NCBI GenBank assembly: GCA_900618795.1
Contig: UYJD01000002.1
Location: 2,000,908 to 2,064,907, forward strand
DNA length: 64,000 nt
DNA from: Cyanodermella asteris
Taxonomy: Eukaryota > Ascomycota > Lecanoromycetes > Ostropales > Stictidaceae
Reading direction: 5' to 3'
Within the stretch, counting starts at the first letter, position 1, and each line of letters begins with the position of its first letter. Shown here piece by piece: positions 21,135 to 30,937 of the stretch. The notes under the pieces are model-generated. The model was not told where the DNA came from, did not search any database, and saw only the letters and a list, made by a program, of their open reading frames with translations. Both the position numbers and the translations under genes were made by a program.

Positions 21135-22130
21135 TTAGGCTGTGGACGACGAGCTTTCGATCACGTCGTCCAAGCCTTGCAAGCCCCGTGACTTCGCCTC
21201 TTGTCGCAGATCGTGTAGGTTCTGAATCGTGATTAGTGTCGCAGTCCCAACGGCTCCTTCATTTCTTTGAGCGTTGGATTCGGATAAATATCCGTGTAGA
21301 ATGGCATCAAGATCAATTTGCTCCCGCAAATTTCCGTTCACAAGGAACTGAAGGACCCCAACCCTTCCGTATAACAAAGCACGTAGAGAGTCTGGCTTGT
21401 CTGACAAATTTCTGTCCAGCAACCATCTAAGCGTACGAGAAACCTCTTCAAAAATGATCTCGTTCTGAACCATGCCATCCTCACGCCAGATCATGGGAAC
21501 AAAATCAAAGTTCGGGGGAAACCAATTATCTCGCCTCTGCTTCCAGCCTGGTGCCGGTACTATCTCTTCGGGAGGAACAAAGTTGAGTCTAAGTCTGTCA
21601 ATAATCATATTTCTTCGCGGTTCCTTGCGGCTTGTTGTATCCCTTGGGCCATGTGAAAGGACGCGACCGAAAAAGTTTAGGAAGAACGCCAATAACTTCG
21701 GCATCGGCGGCCATCCACCCTGCTTCCAGGTACCGATCGGAAGGTCCTTCTCGAAGGCGGTGCCATGATGCCTCAGATCAATGTCGATCGTTCCGCATCG
21801 TTCGGAGAGGACGGGGACTCGAGTCCATGTGTGTACAAGCTCTGCTTCGTGAAGCGCGACAACGTCTACAGAATACTCCGGCAACGAGAACTTGCGTCGG
21901 ATTACACCCATGGTCTCGTCGCGTAGCGATTTGCAGACAAGGAGCAGGGATGTGCTGTTGCTGTGAAAGTGTTCGAGCCTCGGCAGACGCATGTGACCAC
22001 TGCGTATGCTTTCACAGCCTATCTCGGCTGCGGCGAGAGTGTTGTCGTTCCATTGTAGACGGCGTGCGAGGAGTGCGTATTCGATTATCAATTCTCGAAC
22101 TTCTTGGGGTAATTGCCAGAAGGAAGACAT
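21135..22130 (-). CDS. F-box-like lineage-specific protein of unknown function
   Basis: 331 residues, single exon. It opens with SFWQLPQEVRELIIEYALLA, the short F-box-like/2EXR-type opening (LPxEVRxxIxEYALL) common in large families of Dothideomycete hypothetical proteins. It continues with LLLVCKSLRDETMGVIRRKF, which recalls the residues after an F-box (NRQIRxEA-like). No known domain follows; the C-terminus ends in Ser-rich residues. Such proteins are expanded and fast-evolving in plant-associated ascomycetes. A role as an SCF adaptor is possible but not shown. Confidence 0.72.
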   Translation of the reverse strand: MSSFWQLPQEVRELIIEYALLARRLQWNDNTLAAAEIGCESIRSGHMRLPRLEHFHSNSTSLLLVCKSLRDETMGVIRRKFSLPEYSVDVVALHEAELVHTWTRVPVLSERCGTIDIDLRHHGTAFEKDLPIGTWKQGGWPPMPKLLAFFLNFFGRVLSHGPRDTTSRKEPRRNMIIDRLRLNFVPPEEIVPAPGWKQRRDNWFPPNFDFVPMIWREDGMVQNEIIFEEVSRTLRWLLDRNLSDKPDSLRALLYGRVGVLQFLVNGNLREQIDLDAILHGYLSESNAQRNEGAVGTATLITIQNLHDLRQEAKSRGLQGLDDVIESSSSTA

Positions 22131-24111
22131 GCTGATTTCAGGTCCTGCGAAGATTCACATTGAAAGCTTGACTGAAGGAGACAAAGAAGAGGCATTTCAG
22201 TCAAAATATATCTTAACGCCACTCACAAGATCAGGCAACCACGAAGCGACGGGACGTTGGTGGATCGCTCGTAGTGATTGGCATTGAAATGCGGCACGCC
22301 TTCGACAGATTCATATCTCACCGTAGCAGCCTTTCTCCTGTTCTTGTGCCCGTCTCACATCGTCAGGGTCTGTTGGTCGACAAAGCTGATGTGGCTGAGT
22401 TTACAATGCTGGCAACGGCTCGAGACTCGTACGTATGACAAGGTCACGTGGCCTGCTAGTGCCCGGTCTGTCAGAAGTCTTCGTGAAGATCCTTGATCAC
22501 CTTCTTAGCTCAATAGGTCCGTTAACACTTTCGAACCTACCTAAAAGACTACCACCATGAGTAGTTGAAGGCATAGCTTCATTGTCATTCGCTCATGTCC
22601 CCTCAGAAGTACTCACAGAGGTAACACTCAAGGGAGGTTTACATCAATCTGCGCAACGACCTCTGCCAGCCCGCCTTACACCTCGCAACCAACCGTCCTT
22701 TGCCTTCGTTGATTGTTGCAACCTCAAACCGATGTATGACAGGTCATTGCAGCCTTTTGCAGCCATCGGGGATGATTTAACTGCAGTACCAGCCGTCTTG
22801 ATGCTTGAAATCTCGGCGAGGCACACTCGTCCCGACACACCCCGGCTCTCAGCCCACGACTTCGCTGTCACGAGGCGGAGGCTGTCCCACCCGACACGAT
22901 TTCTCCATTAGTAACTAGGTCTTTCGATAGGAACCTGACGCTTCGGCTGCTCGTGCATTTGAGCGAGTGGCAGCGTTTGGTTTGGACTAGCTGTGCTAGA
23001 CAGGGTGGGGTGCATGCTTGTCACCTGCAGTCAGCTGAACATGCAGGACGAAGCTATCAAAGCGCATGCAAATTTCAACTCCACCAGGGCTGGTCTAGCA
23101 GTTACAGGTCTCTCGACTCGGCAGCCTTGGACCTTTGTGCCAACAGTCGGCCTGCAGAAAGCCAAAATCAGAGCATCATAGCTTCGATGAGGTAGCCGGT
23201 GGTCTGATGCCTATGAACGCGTGGGTCTCAGTTACTCAATGAGCAAACGATGCGATTCCAACTCCAACCAGTCTCTCGAGACATTGGAAATTTTCCACGA
23301 ACGGCAGGGCCTGATCTGGCTTTCCGGTGCATCACCATCCGTTTCCGGTGAGCACTGTCTCAACTTGATACACAGAAAATTCAAGACACATCTCCAGTTC
23401 CATATCACTGGGCCAAACAAGCAACTCGATCAAGGTGAGAATTGCCGGTGCTAGTACCCCTGTCACTGTGAATTCGCCAACAATATTCTCAAACTTCGGT
23501 TAAAGACGTCGCAACCCTGGCACGGGCCGCGACGCTAGCAAAGCTCTTGAAGAAGTGATGTGACTTGTCTGATCTTATCATCTCTCGGAGACAAACAAAC
23601 GCGTCCGCGCCGTCGATGCGAAGGAGCTGGTGGACCCAAGCCCCGAACCTCTAATGGAAAGTCAATCGACTCCGTAGAAGACTATTGGTTGTATTTACTG
23701 CCCTGATCGCGGTTGGTCGCGAGACTCATTCGTCAAATTCAGGACAAAGCACCTGTAGGTATGGGGGCCCCGTCGCCAGCACGGTCGAGACCAGCGTGAC
23801 GTCCTTCCGGCCTTGGGAACGATTACTTTTCCTGTGTTTATCTGGCTTGTTTATCAATTTCTTGTTTCCAGCCCAGTATCTGAGCGATCATTGCGTGTGG
23901 TATCAGGCAAGACGCAGCCCTCTGGATTACGGTATCGCCTGCAAGGCTGCGAGCCGGCCCCATCCGGCAAGAATCTTGCTTAGAAACTGTCAATATGCAA
24001 CAGAAATCAAAAATTGTCGGGAGGGAACAACCATTTCCATACGTTCAACTCGGAACACTCGGTACGTTCCGACGATGAACGATTAGACGGACTCGGTCTT
24101 GTGCTAAGTTT
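22131..24111. other. 2-kb gene-poor interval
   Basis: No ORF here has a recognisable domain. A CCTACCTA word occurs at about 22537. The interval should contain the upstream region of the minus-strand F-box-like gene and any missing 5' exon of the MFS transporter; I could not find such an exon. Confidence 0.45.
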
Positions 24112-24153
24112 TGACCAACGGCGCTATGTCGACTCGCAGAGCCAATCGCTCTG

Positions 24154-25620
24154 ATGAGCATCCTGCCGTATGCATACTCGATGGTCAAATACTTCGACTT
24201 TGGTCACCCTTCACAAGCAGGTCTCTGGAGTGGCATCCTCGTTTCCTCATTTTCAATTTGTGAAGCGACGGCGTGCCCGTTCTGGGGCGCTCTGAGCGAT
24301 AGGATTGGCCGCAAGCCGGTACTGATCATCGGAATGTCTGGCACCATGCTCTCTATGTTGATGATGGGATTTGCGCGCAGCTACCGATTCGCTTTGGCCG
24401 CGCGTTGCATTGGTGGGATTCTCAACGGCAATATTGGGGTGATACAAACCATCGTGGGCGAATCATGCCCTAGCCCCCATCACCAACCTCGTGCTTTTGC
24501 AATCATGCCGACTGTCTGGCTGCTGGGTACCATCATCGGCCCGAGCATCGGCGCATTTGCAATTGGCAAAGTGTGGCCCGCTCAACCATATCTCTTACCA
24601 AACTTGATCTGCGCTTTCATTCTCGGACTCGCAATCATTGTCGGCTGGTTGCTCTTGGAAGAGACCAATCCGAGTCTGATTGCGGAGCGCAAGGTCAACG
24701 AGATACAGAAGGCGCAGCAAGTGGACTGCTCCGTTCTCAGGAGCGGCGATGGCCGGTCGTACGGTACCTTTTCGCGAGTCTCTAGCGAAGATACCCTGGT
24801 TGGCTCCGAATCCGATATCAGCGATTATCTTTCGCTTTCCAAGAAGCGCTCGATCAAAGCACAATCGATCATCAGCTATGACAGCCGATCTGGCCATGCC
24901 GGGCCTACGTTCACTCACCGGATCCTGCTGCTGTTCGGCGCTCTGACAATATTCTCCTATCACAGCATGTGCTTCGATCACCTACTTCCGATCCTCCTCG
25001 TCGACTCGCGTCAGCCCGGGCCTAGCTCTGGGCTTCCCATCGGCGGTCTGGGTTTCTCCCAGCAGCACGTCGGATTCATCATGTCAATGAATGGGGCTCT
25101 TGCGCTCTTCATTCAGATTTTTGTGATGCCACCCCTCACGACCCGCATCGGCGTATTTCGCCTCTTCCAAATCTCGGTCATCGCTCACCCTCTCGTCTAT
25201 ATCTTGCCTCCGTTTCTGCCAGCGCTTTGTGACCTCCCGTCGTGGGTTCTATACTCGGCGCTGCTCGTTGAGCTATTAATGTGCAATCTGGCTGCAATAA
25301 TTCTATACCCGCTGGTCCTCATACTGATCAAAGATGCGGCGCCTCGGCCCAGCGTTCTCGGCCGGATCAATGGCGTGGCAGCAAGTTGCGGAGCGCTTGC
25401 AAGGGCTTTGGCTCCTCCGTTGGCGGGCTACTTCCACGGCATCGGCGAGACGAACCGCATTCCAGGGCTAGCTTGGTGGAGCACAGGTGTTGTGGCTGTT
25501 CTGGGGTGCGTACAAATGTCGATGATCAAAAGGGAAGACCATGCAAACGACGGAGATCGTCCAGACTGGTTGTTGGGAGATGAAAACGCGATCGAAAGCG
25601 AGAGCGAGAGTAACAGCGAT

Positions 25621-25664
<44 letters not shown>

Positions 25665-25719
25665 CAACACTTCCAGTGTGACGGGAAACCGCTCTCAAAA
25701 GCGCCATTACGTTTTCTGA
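24154..25719 (+). CDS. MFS transporter (DHA1-like / zinc-induced-facilitator-like), N-terminus uncertain
   Basis: Membrane exporter of the major facilitator superfamily, substrate unknown. 521 residues from this ATG. Visible: loop 2-3 signature WGALSDRIGRKPVLIIGMSG, TM4-5 RCIGGILNGNIGVIQTIVGE, a long central loop (about 190-250) and the second set of helices. The C-terminus ends in a Ser-Glu then Ser-Asp repeat encoded by a hexanucleotide microsatellite. The start is doubtful. Codons 24115-24153, just upstream and in frame, read PTALCRLAEPIAL, the conserved family sequence that runs straight into MSILPYAYSMVK; an in-frame TGA precedes at 24112 and no acceptor AG lies between. So either the gene starts here with a shortened TM1, or an early nonsense change has removed the N-terminus. 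Confidence 0.78.
25597..25668 (+). repeat. In-frame AGCGAY hexanucleotide microsatellite
   Basis: A run of AGCGAG, AGCGAT and AGCGAC units inside the MFS transporter gene, encoding a Ser-Glu then Ser-Asp tail. Being a multiple of three, its length can change without breaking the frame. Confidence 0.9.
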
Positions 25720-25725
25720 ATATAT

Positions 25726-25998
25726 TCAACGAAATTTCAGATCCTCACAAAGCTTCTCATTGAACGCCTCTCCATTCATGACTTCATGAACGTATGATTC
25801 ACCCAACCGCACCCAAGCACCAATAGAGCCATCGTCTCTCTTCCGCAGTGCGGCCAATGGCACTGCTTTTCCACTACATGGCAGAACAGAGTCGCTGAGC
25901 TCCACTCCTGATGGAACTGGCGCAAGCGCAAACCGTCTAGGCTGATCTGGGAGACCCAAAGTCACCTTCCTTAACCTCCTTTCTAGCGTGAAGGACAA
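25726..25998 (-). pseudogene. C-terminal fragment of a heterokaryon-incompatibility (HET) domain protein
   Basis: About 90 codons on the minus strand resemble the extreme C-terminus of fungal HET-domain proteins: RRFALAPVPSGVELSDSVLP (family: GxxGLxPxxxxxGDxV), then VPLAALRKRDDGS and WVRLGESYVHEVMNGEAF (family: WxLVGExYVHGxMxGEA). The N-terminal HET domain itself is not found upstream (26000-27000), where the DNA looks noncoding. I take it as a relic of a nonself-recognition gene. The alternative, a last exon of a gene with an unrecognised upstream part, is less likely. It lies only 6 bp from the stop of the MFS gene. Confidence 0.65.
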
Positions 25999-27066
25999 GG
26001 TCTTGGCAAACGTTGGTGGAGGTGAAAATGGAAGAGATAGCCCGCACCATGATCGATACTGCCCAATATTTACGGAGGCATCTTTGAATCGCCATTACCT
26101 ATATTCAGAGGTACTCTATACACTTAAGCACCTCAAGGCATGTCATTGATCGACACACCTCGTACGTTAACACTTATCTTATCTCAACAGCATATGTAGT
26201 TGAAAAACCGAACATCTATGAACACTCTTATTTTTTCATGTCATTGCTGCAAAAGAAAAAAAAAGGAAAGGGGACATCCAGGATAACCCCCGTCGTAGAT
26301 ACTCCCAACTCCAAGAACCGGCCCAATTCTCCTCCACAAACACAACGTTCCAGGATTCGTAGCTCCGTCAGCACCGCTCCATGTCCACCGACACTGCTGC
26401 TCATCATCTCTCGACAGCTCGAGCAGTTCAACAGATGCAGAAATCGCAGGGCAGCGGGCACGGAACGATGAAGCAAAAGCGGCCGGGACATGCTTCGCTA
26501 CGCTCTCCGCCACGGAGACTGAGATCCTGATCCCGGGACTGGGTCGGCTCCGGCGTCAGGGCTGCACGGGTTAGCTTGGATATTTGAGAGTTTTTTTTTG
26601 GAAAAAAAGATGGGAAGCTTTGTCTTACTCATCTGCTTTGTGAGTGGAGGTTGGATACTCAACACTGCGGGTGCCGGCCGGGACGGCTCCATGGTGATGT
26701 GGCCGTTAGTCGGCTGCTGTTGGGACGAAGGTGACATTTTGTCTAGTTTGCTGCGGACCGGAAGATGTTTGGGGGATCTGGTGAAGGAATTGATGGTGCT
26801 CTTGGCCCTGGCGATTGGGGTCGAAATGATTAAATGGCGTTCTGAATGAGTTCATTCAGGGAAGTGTAGCTGAACGTGACGTCACGCCACACGCGCTGTC
26901 ACGCTGAACATGATCTACGGCCATCGCGGAGTTTCGGAGTCTAATCCGCCAGGATTAAATCGCGGTCTGATTTTCAGAACCGACGCTAGCTATCATTGAC
27001 GGCCCACGTTCGCTGCAGCTACCCGTCGTCCAAGGGTGCCAGACAGCGCAATCGCATCAAAGCGAT
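25999..27066. other. Gene-free interval
   Basis: Contains A-rich and T-rich runs at about 26250-26275 and 26588-26608 and no supported gene. Promoter of the REX4-like gene is expected at the right end. Confidence 0.45.
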
Positions 27067-28122
27067 ATGGACCTGCATGGTCTCTCGAGCAACTGGAAAA
27101 GGCTGCAACAATCGCTACAGGGTTCGGGCGGTGCACCGCCATCGGTCCTGGGAAAGCGGAAAGCTCGAGCAGAGGAGCCGAAAGCTTGCAAGACGGCAGC
27201 CACCCAGACTGGAATTCAGAAGATACGGAAGTCGACGAAAGATCCCAGCGCCATATCAGCGGCGACCGCAACCGATTCCAAGTCTCGACAGCAGCAGCAG
27301 CCCCGAAGCAGACGAATGGGTCTTTTCGCCTCGAAAGCAGCGCCGAGCGCCGATGCCGCGCCCGTCGCCCCGGCCGACGACCTGTTCCAGGACATTCCCA
27401 CCTCACAGCTCAGCCTAGCACGCAAACCCTCCTCTTCTTCCGTCCGGTCGCACAAAGACACGATCAACAGCGGGCGAATAGCGTCAGTGACGGCCGGAAA
27501 ATACGTCTCGATCGACTGCGAAATGGTCGGCGTCGGCCCGGATCCCAGCAAAGCGTCGATGCTGGCACGCGTGTCCATGGTCAACTACCACGGCGAACAG
27601 ATCTACGACAGCTTCGTCGCGCCAAAGGAGGCGGTCACGGATTACCGGACGTTCGTGTCCGGGATCACGCCGGAGCTGTTGCAGGGCGCGCGCACGTTCG
27701 AGCAGGTGCAGGAGGATGTGGCGGAGCTGTTGGAGGGGAGGATACTCGTCGGGCACGCGGTGCGGCATGATCTGGATGTGCTGATGCTGGGCCATCCGAA
27801 GAGGGATTTACGGGATACGAGTCGACACAAGCCGTACAGGAATATTGCGGGAGGGCGAACGCCGGGGCTGAAGAGGTTGGCGAGGGAGCTTTTGGGGATT
27901 GAGATTCAGGCGGGGGCGCATAGCTCGATTGAGGATGCGCGAGCTACGATGATGTTGTACAAGCGAGAGAAGAACGTTTTCGAGCGTGAGCACGTTCGGA
28001 AGTTCGGTGTCGACAGGCGACAGACGCGGCCGCAGGCCATCGACGGGGAACTTGCTGCTGGCAAGCCAGGCCCAGGGATCAACAAGTCGAAGCCGGGCAA
28101 GAAAAAGAAACGAAAACATTGA
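27067..28122 (+). CDS. REX4: REX4-type 3'-5' RNA exonuclease (DEDDh)
   Basis: Nucleolar exonuclease family linked in yeast to pre-rRNA processing. 351 residues, no intron. It starts with LSSNWKRLQQSL, a short motif common at the N-terminus of fungal Rex4, followed by a basic disordered region. The exonuclease domain covers about 145-310, with all five DEDDh residues in place: D150 and E152 in SIDCEMVGVGP, D235 in HAVRHDLDVL, H285 and D290 in AHSSIEDARATM. The C-terminus ends in a basic KPGKKKKRKH run that fits nuclear/nucleolar targeting. The gene converges on the CFA-synthase-like gene. Confidence 0.93.
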   Translation: MDLHGLSSNWKRLQQSLQGSGGAPPSVLGKRKARAEEPKACKTAATQTGIQKIRKSTKDPSAISAATATDSKSRQQQQPRSRRMGLFASKAAPSADAAPVAPADDLFQDIPTSQLSLARKPSSSSVRSHKDTINSGRIASVTAGKYVSIDCEMVGVGPDPSKASMLARVSMVNYHGEQIYDSFVAPKEAVTDYRTFVSGITPELLQGARTFEQVQEDVAELLEGRILVGHAVRHDLDVLMLGHPKRDLRDTSRHKPYRNIAGGRTPGLKRLARELLGIEIQAGAHSSIEDARATMMLYKREKNVFEREHVRKFGVDRRQTRPQAIDGELAAGKPGPGINKSKPGKKKKRKH

Positions 28123-28255
28123 GTTTGCTGGGAGACAAAAACGGCACTTTTGACGGCTTCATAATTCCTACTCATGATACCCCAGAAACGAGAACGCTAT
28201 CACGCTCAAATGGACTAGGAAAATATGTAACAATAATCTCTGGCCCCGCGTGGTC

Positions 28256-29699
28256 TCAGAGTGGGATATCTTCTAGCATTTCCGTGGCTCCTTCTCTGGC
28301 CACGGTCAGGATCACGTCTCCCAAGGTCTTTGTCCGGAAGCCAGCTTCGCAGTAAGTGAAATAGTACTGTTCGACAAGTCAGTCTCGATGTGCAGCTCAA
28401 AGAAAGAATTCGGCGAGGGTGACTTACGTGCCACTTTCGTCGGAACAGCTGGATGTCTGCTTCCGACATTCCCACATATTCTCGTTGAAGCGACGGCCTC
28501 ACCGCGTCGTCGAAATGCGCCTCGAAGTTGTCGCCCCACGTCCTCAGCGTTTTGGCGTAGTGCCCGCCGATATTTCTCACCTCGTCCACCATCAGTCTGT
28601 GGCCGCTGGCCCGGTCGATGCTTTCGACCAGCTTGCCGGTCGTCGGCAGGTGTCCTCCCGGAAAGATGTACTTGTTGATGAAGTCCTCGGTGGCCGCGTA
28701 CACCTCGTACCGGGTCTCGGGAATCGTTATGCACTGGAAGACTCCGATGCCGCCCTCGGGTTTCAGGAGCTTGTCGATGCACTCGAAGTACGTGTCCAGA
28801 TACTCTGCGCCCACAGACTCCAGCATCTCGATCGACACCACCTTGTCGTACAGCCCGCCGCCGGCCGGGACGGGTAGCGATCGGTAGTCGCACAGGAGCA
28901 CCTCGATGCGCTCCGTCAGCCCTGCTTCCGCAATGCGCCTGTCCGCGAGGATCTTCTGCTCCTTGCTCAGCGTCAGAGACGTGACTCGGCAGCCCGTCTC
29001 CTGCACGGCCAGTATCGAGAAGCTGCCCCAACCGGTACCGATCTCGAGGACGTGGTCCGTGGACTTGATTCGCGCATGCGTGATGGCAAGCTTCAATTTC
29101 CTCATTTGCGCGTCCTCCAATGTTTCGCTCTCCGCCTCTTTGGTCCCCGCAGTCGCCCAGATCGGACACGAGTAGGTCATGTCCGGGCTGAGAAAGGCCG
29201 CAAACATGTCATTCGAGATGTCGTAGTGCGCCGCAATGTTCAGACGAGCGTTGGTCAACGAATTGGTCTTGCGCAACAGCCTGCGGACGGGCGCGATGGC
29301 GGAGCTGAAGAACGTCGTCGCATTGCCCAGCGCCTCGCGGTTGACGATGAATATCTCGAAGAAGGAGCGGAGACAGGTGCAGGACACCTCGCCGAGCATG
29401 TACGATTCCGAAAAGCCCAGGTCCGCGAACAGCAGGAGTCGGAGCCAGAAAATGTCCTTTGCGACGGAAAGCTCGGTCTGCGGTGCCGATGCGCTGGGGG
29501 TTTCTTGACCGCAAATGGTGACGGTGCCGTCGCTCTCGCGGATGACGAGCTGTCCATTCTCGATACGTGACAGGATACCCAGAATCGCAGCTCTTGAAGC
29601 GGAGACGAGCGGTGGCCATGTATAGGGTGCGGTTTGCGCCACTAACGAACGGATGGGACGAGTCGCCGTTGACAGGACCGAAGACACAAGGGAAGCCAT
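28256..29699 (-). CDS. Cyclopropane-fatty-acyl-phospholipid synthase-like methyltransferase
   Basis: SAM-dependent enzyme family that adds a methylene or methyl group to unsaturated acyl chains of phospholipids. Exons 29699-28428 and 28366-28256 over a 61-nt intron (28367-28427; donor GTAAGT, acceptor ACAG), phase 0; product 460 residues. The second exon restores the conserved C-terminus (YYFTYCEAGFRTKTLGDVIL). Motifs: AHYDISNDMF (157 on), YSCPIW with C178, SAM site VLEIGTGWGSF (217-227), SIEMLESVG with E291, FPGGHLPT with H350. C178, E291 and H350 correspond by context to catalytic or bicarbonate-binding residues of bacterial CFA synthase. The family is bacterial in origin and patchy in fungi; yeast lacks it. 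The actual product (cyclopropane or methyl-branched lipid) cannot be told from sequence. Confidence 0.9.
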
Positions 29700-30937
29700 T
29701 GTTTGCTAGGATACAAGACGACACACAGGCACACACTGGACAAGAGAGGCCGAAGCAAGGAACGCAATCGATTCCAGAAAAGAATTGTGGACAGCAAGGA
29801 GAGAAAACGGTGTGCGTGTGTGTGCATCTGAGGCGGCACAGCAACAAGCAAGCATGAGAGACTCCCCTGGCAATAGGCAGCTGTACGGCCGTTGTCGCAA
29901 ATGCCGCCGACGAACAGCTTTGGCATCAGAGGAATGGATGGCCCCGCTGGGCGTGGCTGGAATGATGGCCATAAGGTTCGATTTGGGGAGGTCGACGTGC
30001 GGTTCGCATCTTGAAGCTAAATATCGACGATGTCATTGATCGGCTTAGCAAGCAGCGACGCACAAATCAACGGCAGCCGCGACTTGAGCCCACCGGACCC
30101 GCTCGGAGTCTGCGAATCCCGGCCGGAACAAGGCTTTTCCCACCCCTGGCACCTTGCCCTCTTCGTTCTGCGTCTCCGCCTGGCAAGCTGTGAATGCTAC
30201 TAGGAATACCTACCCACCTACCTACCCACCTACCTACATACCCGCACGCAGCCCCTCTGCGGCGCACGCGGCGGCAGCTTGGAACCCCAATCCGATTCGA
30301 GGACACACCACTCGCCATGCATTGGTCGCCCTCCATTCTGCTTTAGTGTCTGTCGTCGCTCCGTTCGACTGTCCTCTAAAGTTTCTTCGTCAATGCGCCA
30401 ATGTTGCCCTGCGAGCTCGGCACCTGCGATGGCTTCGCGGATGGATCATCAACTTGTAGCTGTCCGTGCGCACTTTTGCGGCCGAGCTTCGAATCTTCCG
30501 AACTTATAGTTTTCCATGTGCTGTCCTCTTAGGATATATGGCTGAAATGTTAAAGGCACAACAAAGCTCGAGCAAAGGAGAAACAACCTAGATGAAAGTG
30601 GTGTCCACATTCAGACGTCTTTTGAGAAACTGGATCGAATTCGATTATGAGAAGACCGTGAGTATAACGCTTACCGTGCACGGAATGCAACTGGACTCAT
30701 TTCATGTACACTAGATCAGAGTTTGCACCCCGCTTTGAAAGACGAAACGCACGCCAAGTGTGCCAAGAACTTTCGATGCTAGATTAGAAGTCACCCGCTG
30801 GTCGTCAATCGACTTGGTAGTCCGAACTGCGTCGTACTCACAATCGAGGGGAACACAATTCCATGGCGATCTTTTTGAACACCCCACACAGACCATTGAA
30901 GACTAAACAGACCTCACAGCCTGCTAGACTGAGCTAG
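29700..30937. other. Intergenic region with CCTACCTA repeat
   Basis: Promoter of the CFA-synthase-like gene at the left and the 3' flank of the aminopeptidase gene at the right. No gene supported. Holds the longest copy of the TACCTACC tract. Confidence 0.5.
30205..30240 (+). repeat. Imperfect (CCTA/CCCA)n tract
   Basis: Nine or so tetranucleotide units, mostly CCTA with CCCA interruptions. It is the clearest of the recurrent CTACCTACC tracts seen in noncoding parts of the window. Confidence 0.85.

Noticed and set aside
28312-29169. 285-codon minus-strand ORF
   Set aside because: Shifted-frame shadow of the CFA-synthase-like gene, Arg/Gly/His-rich with no domain.
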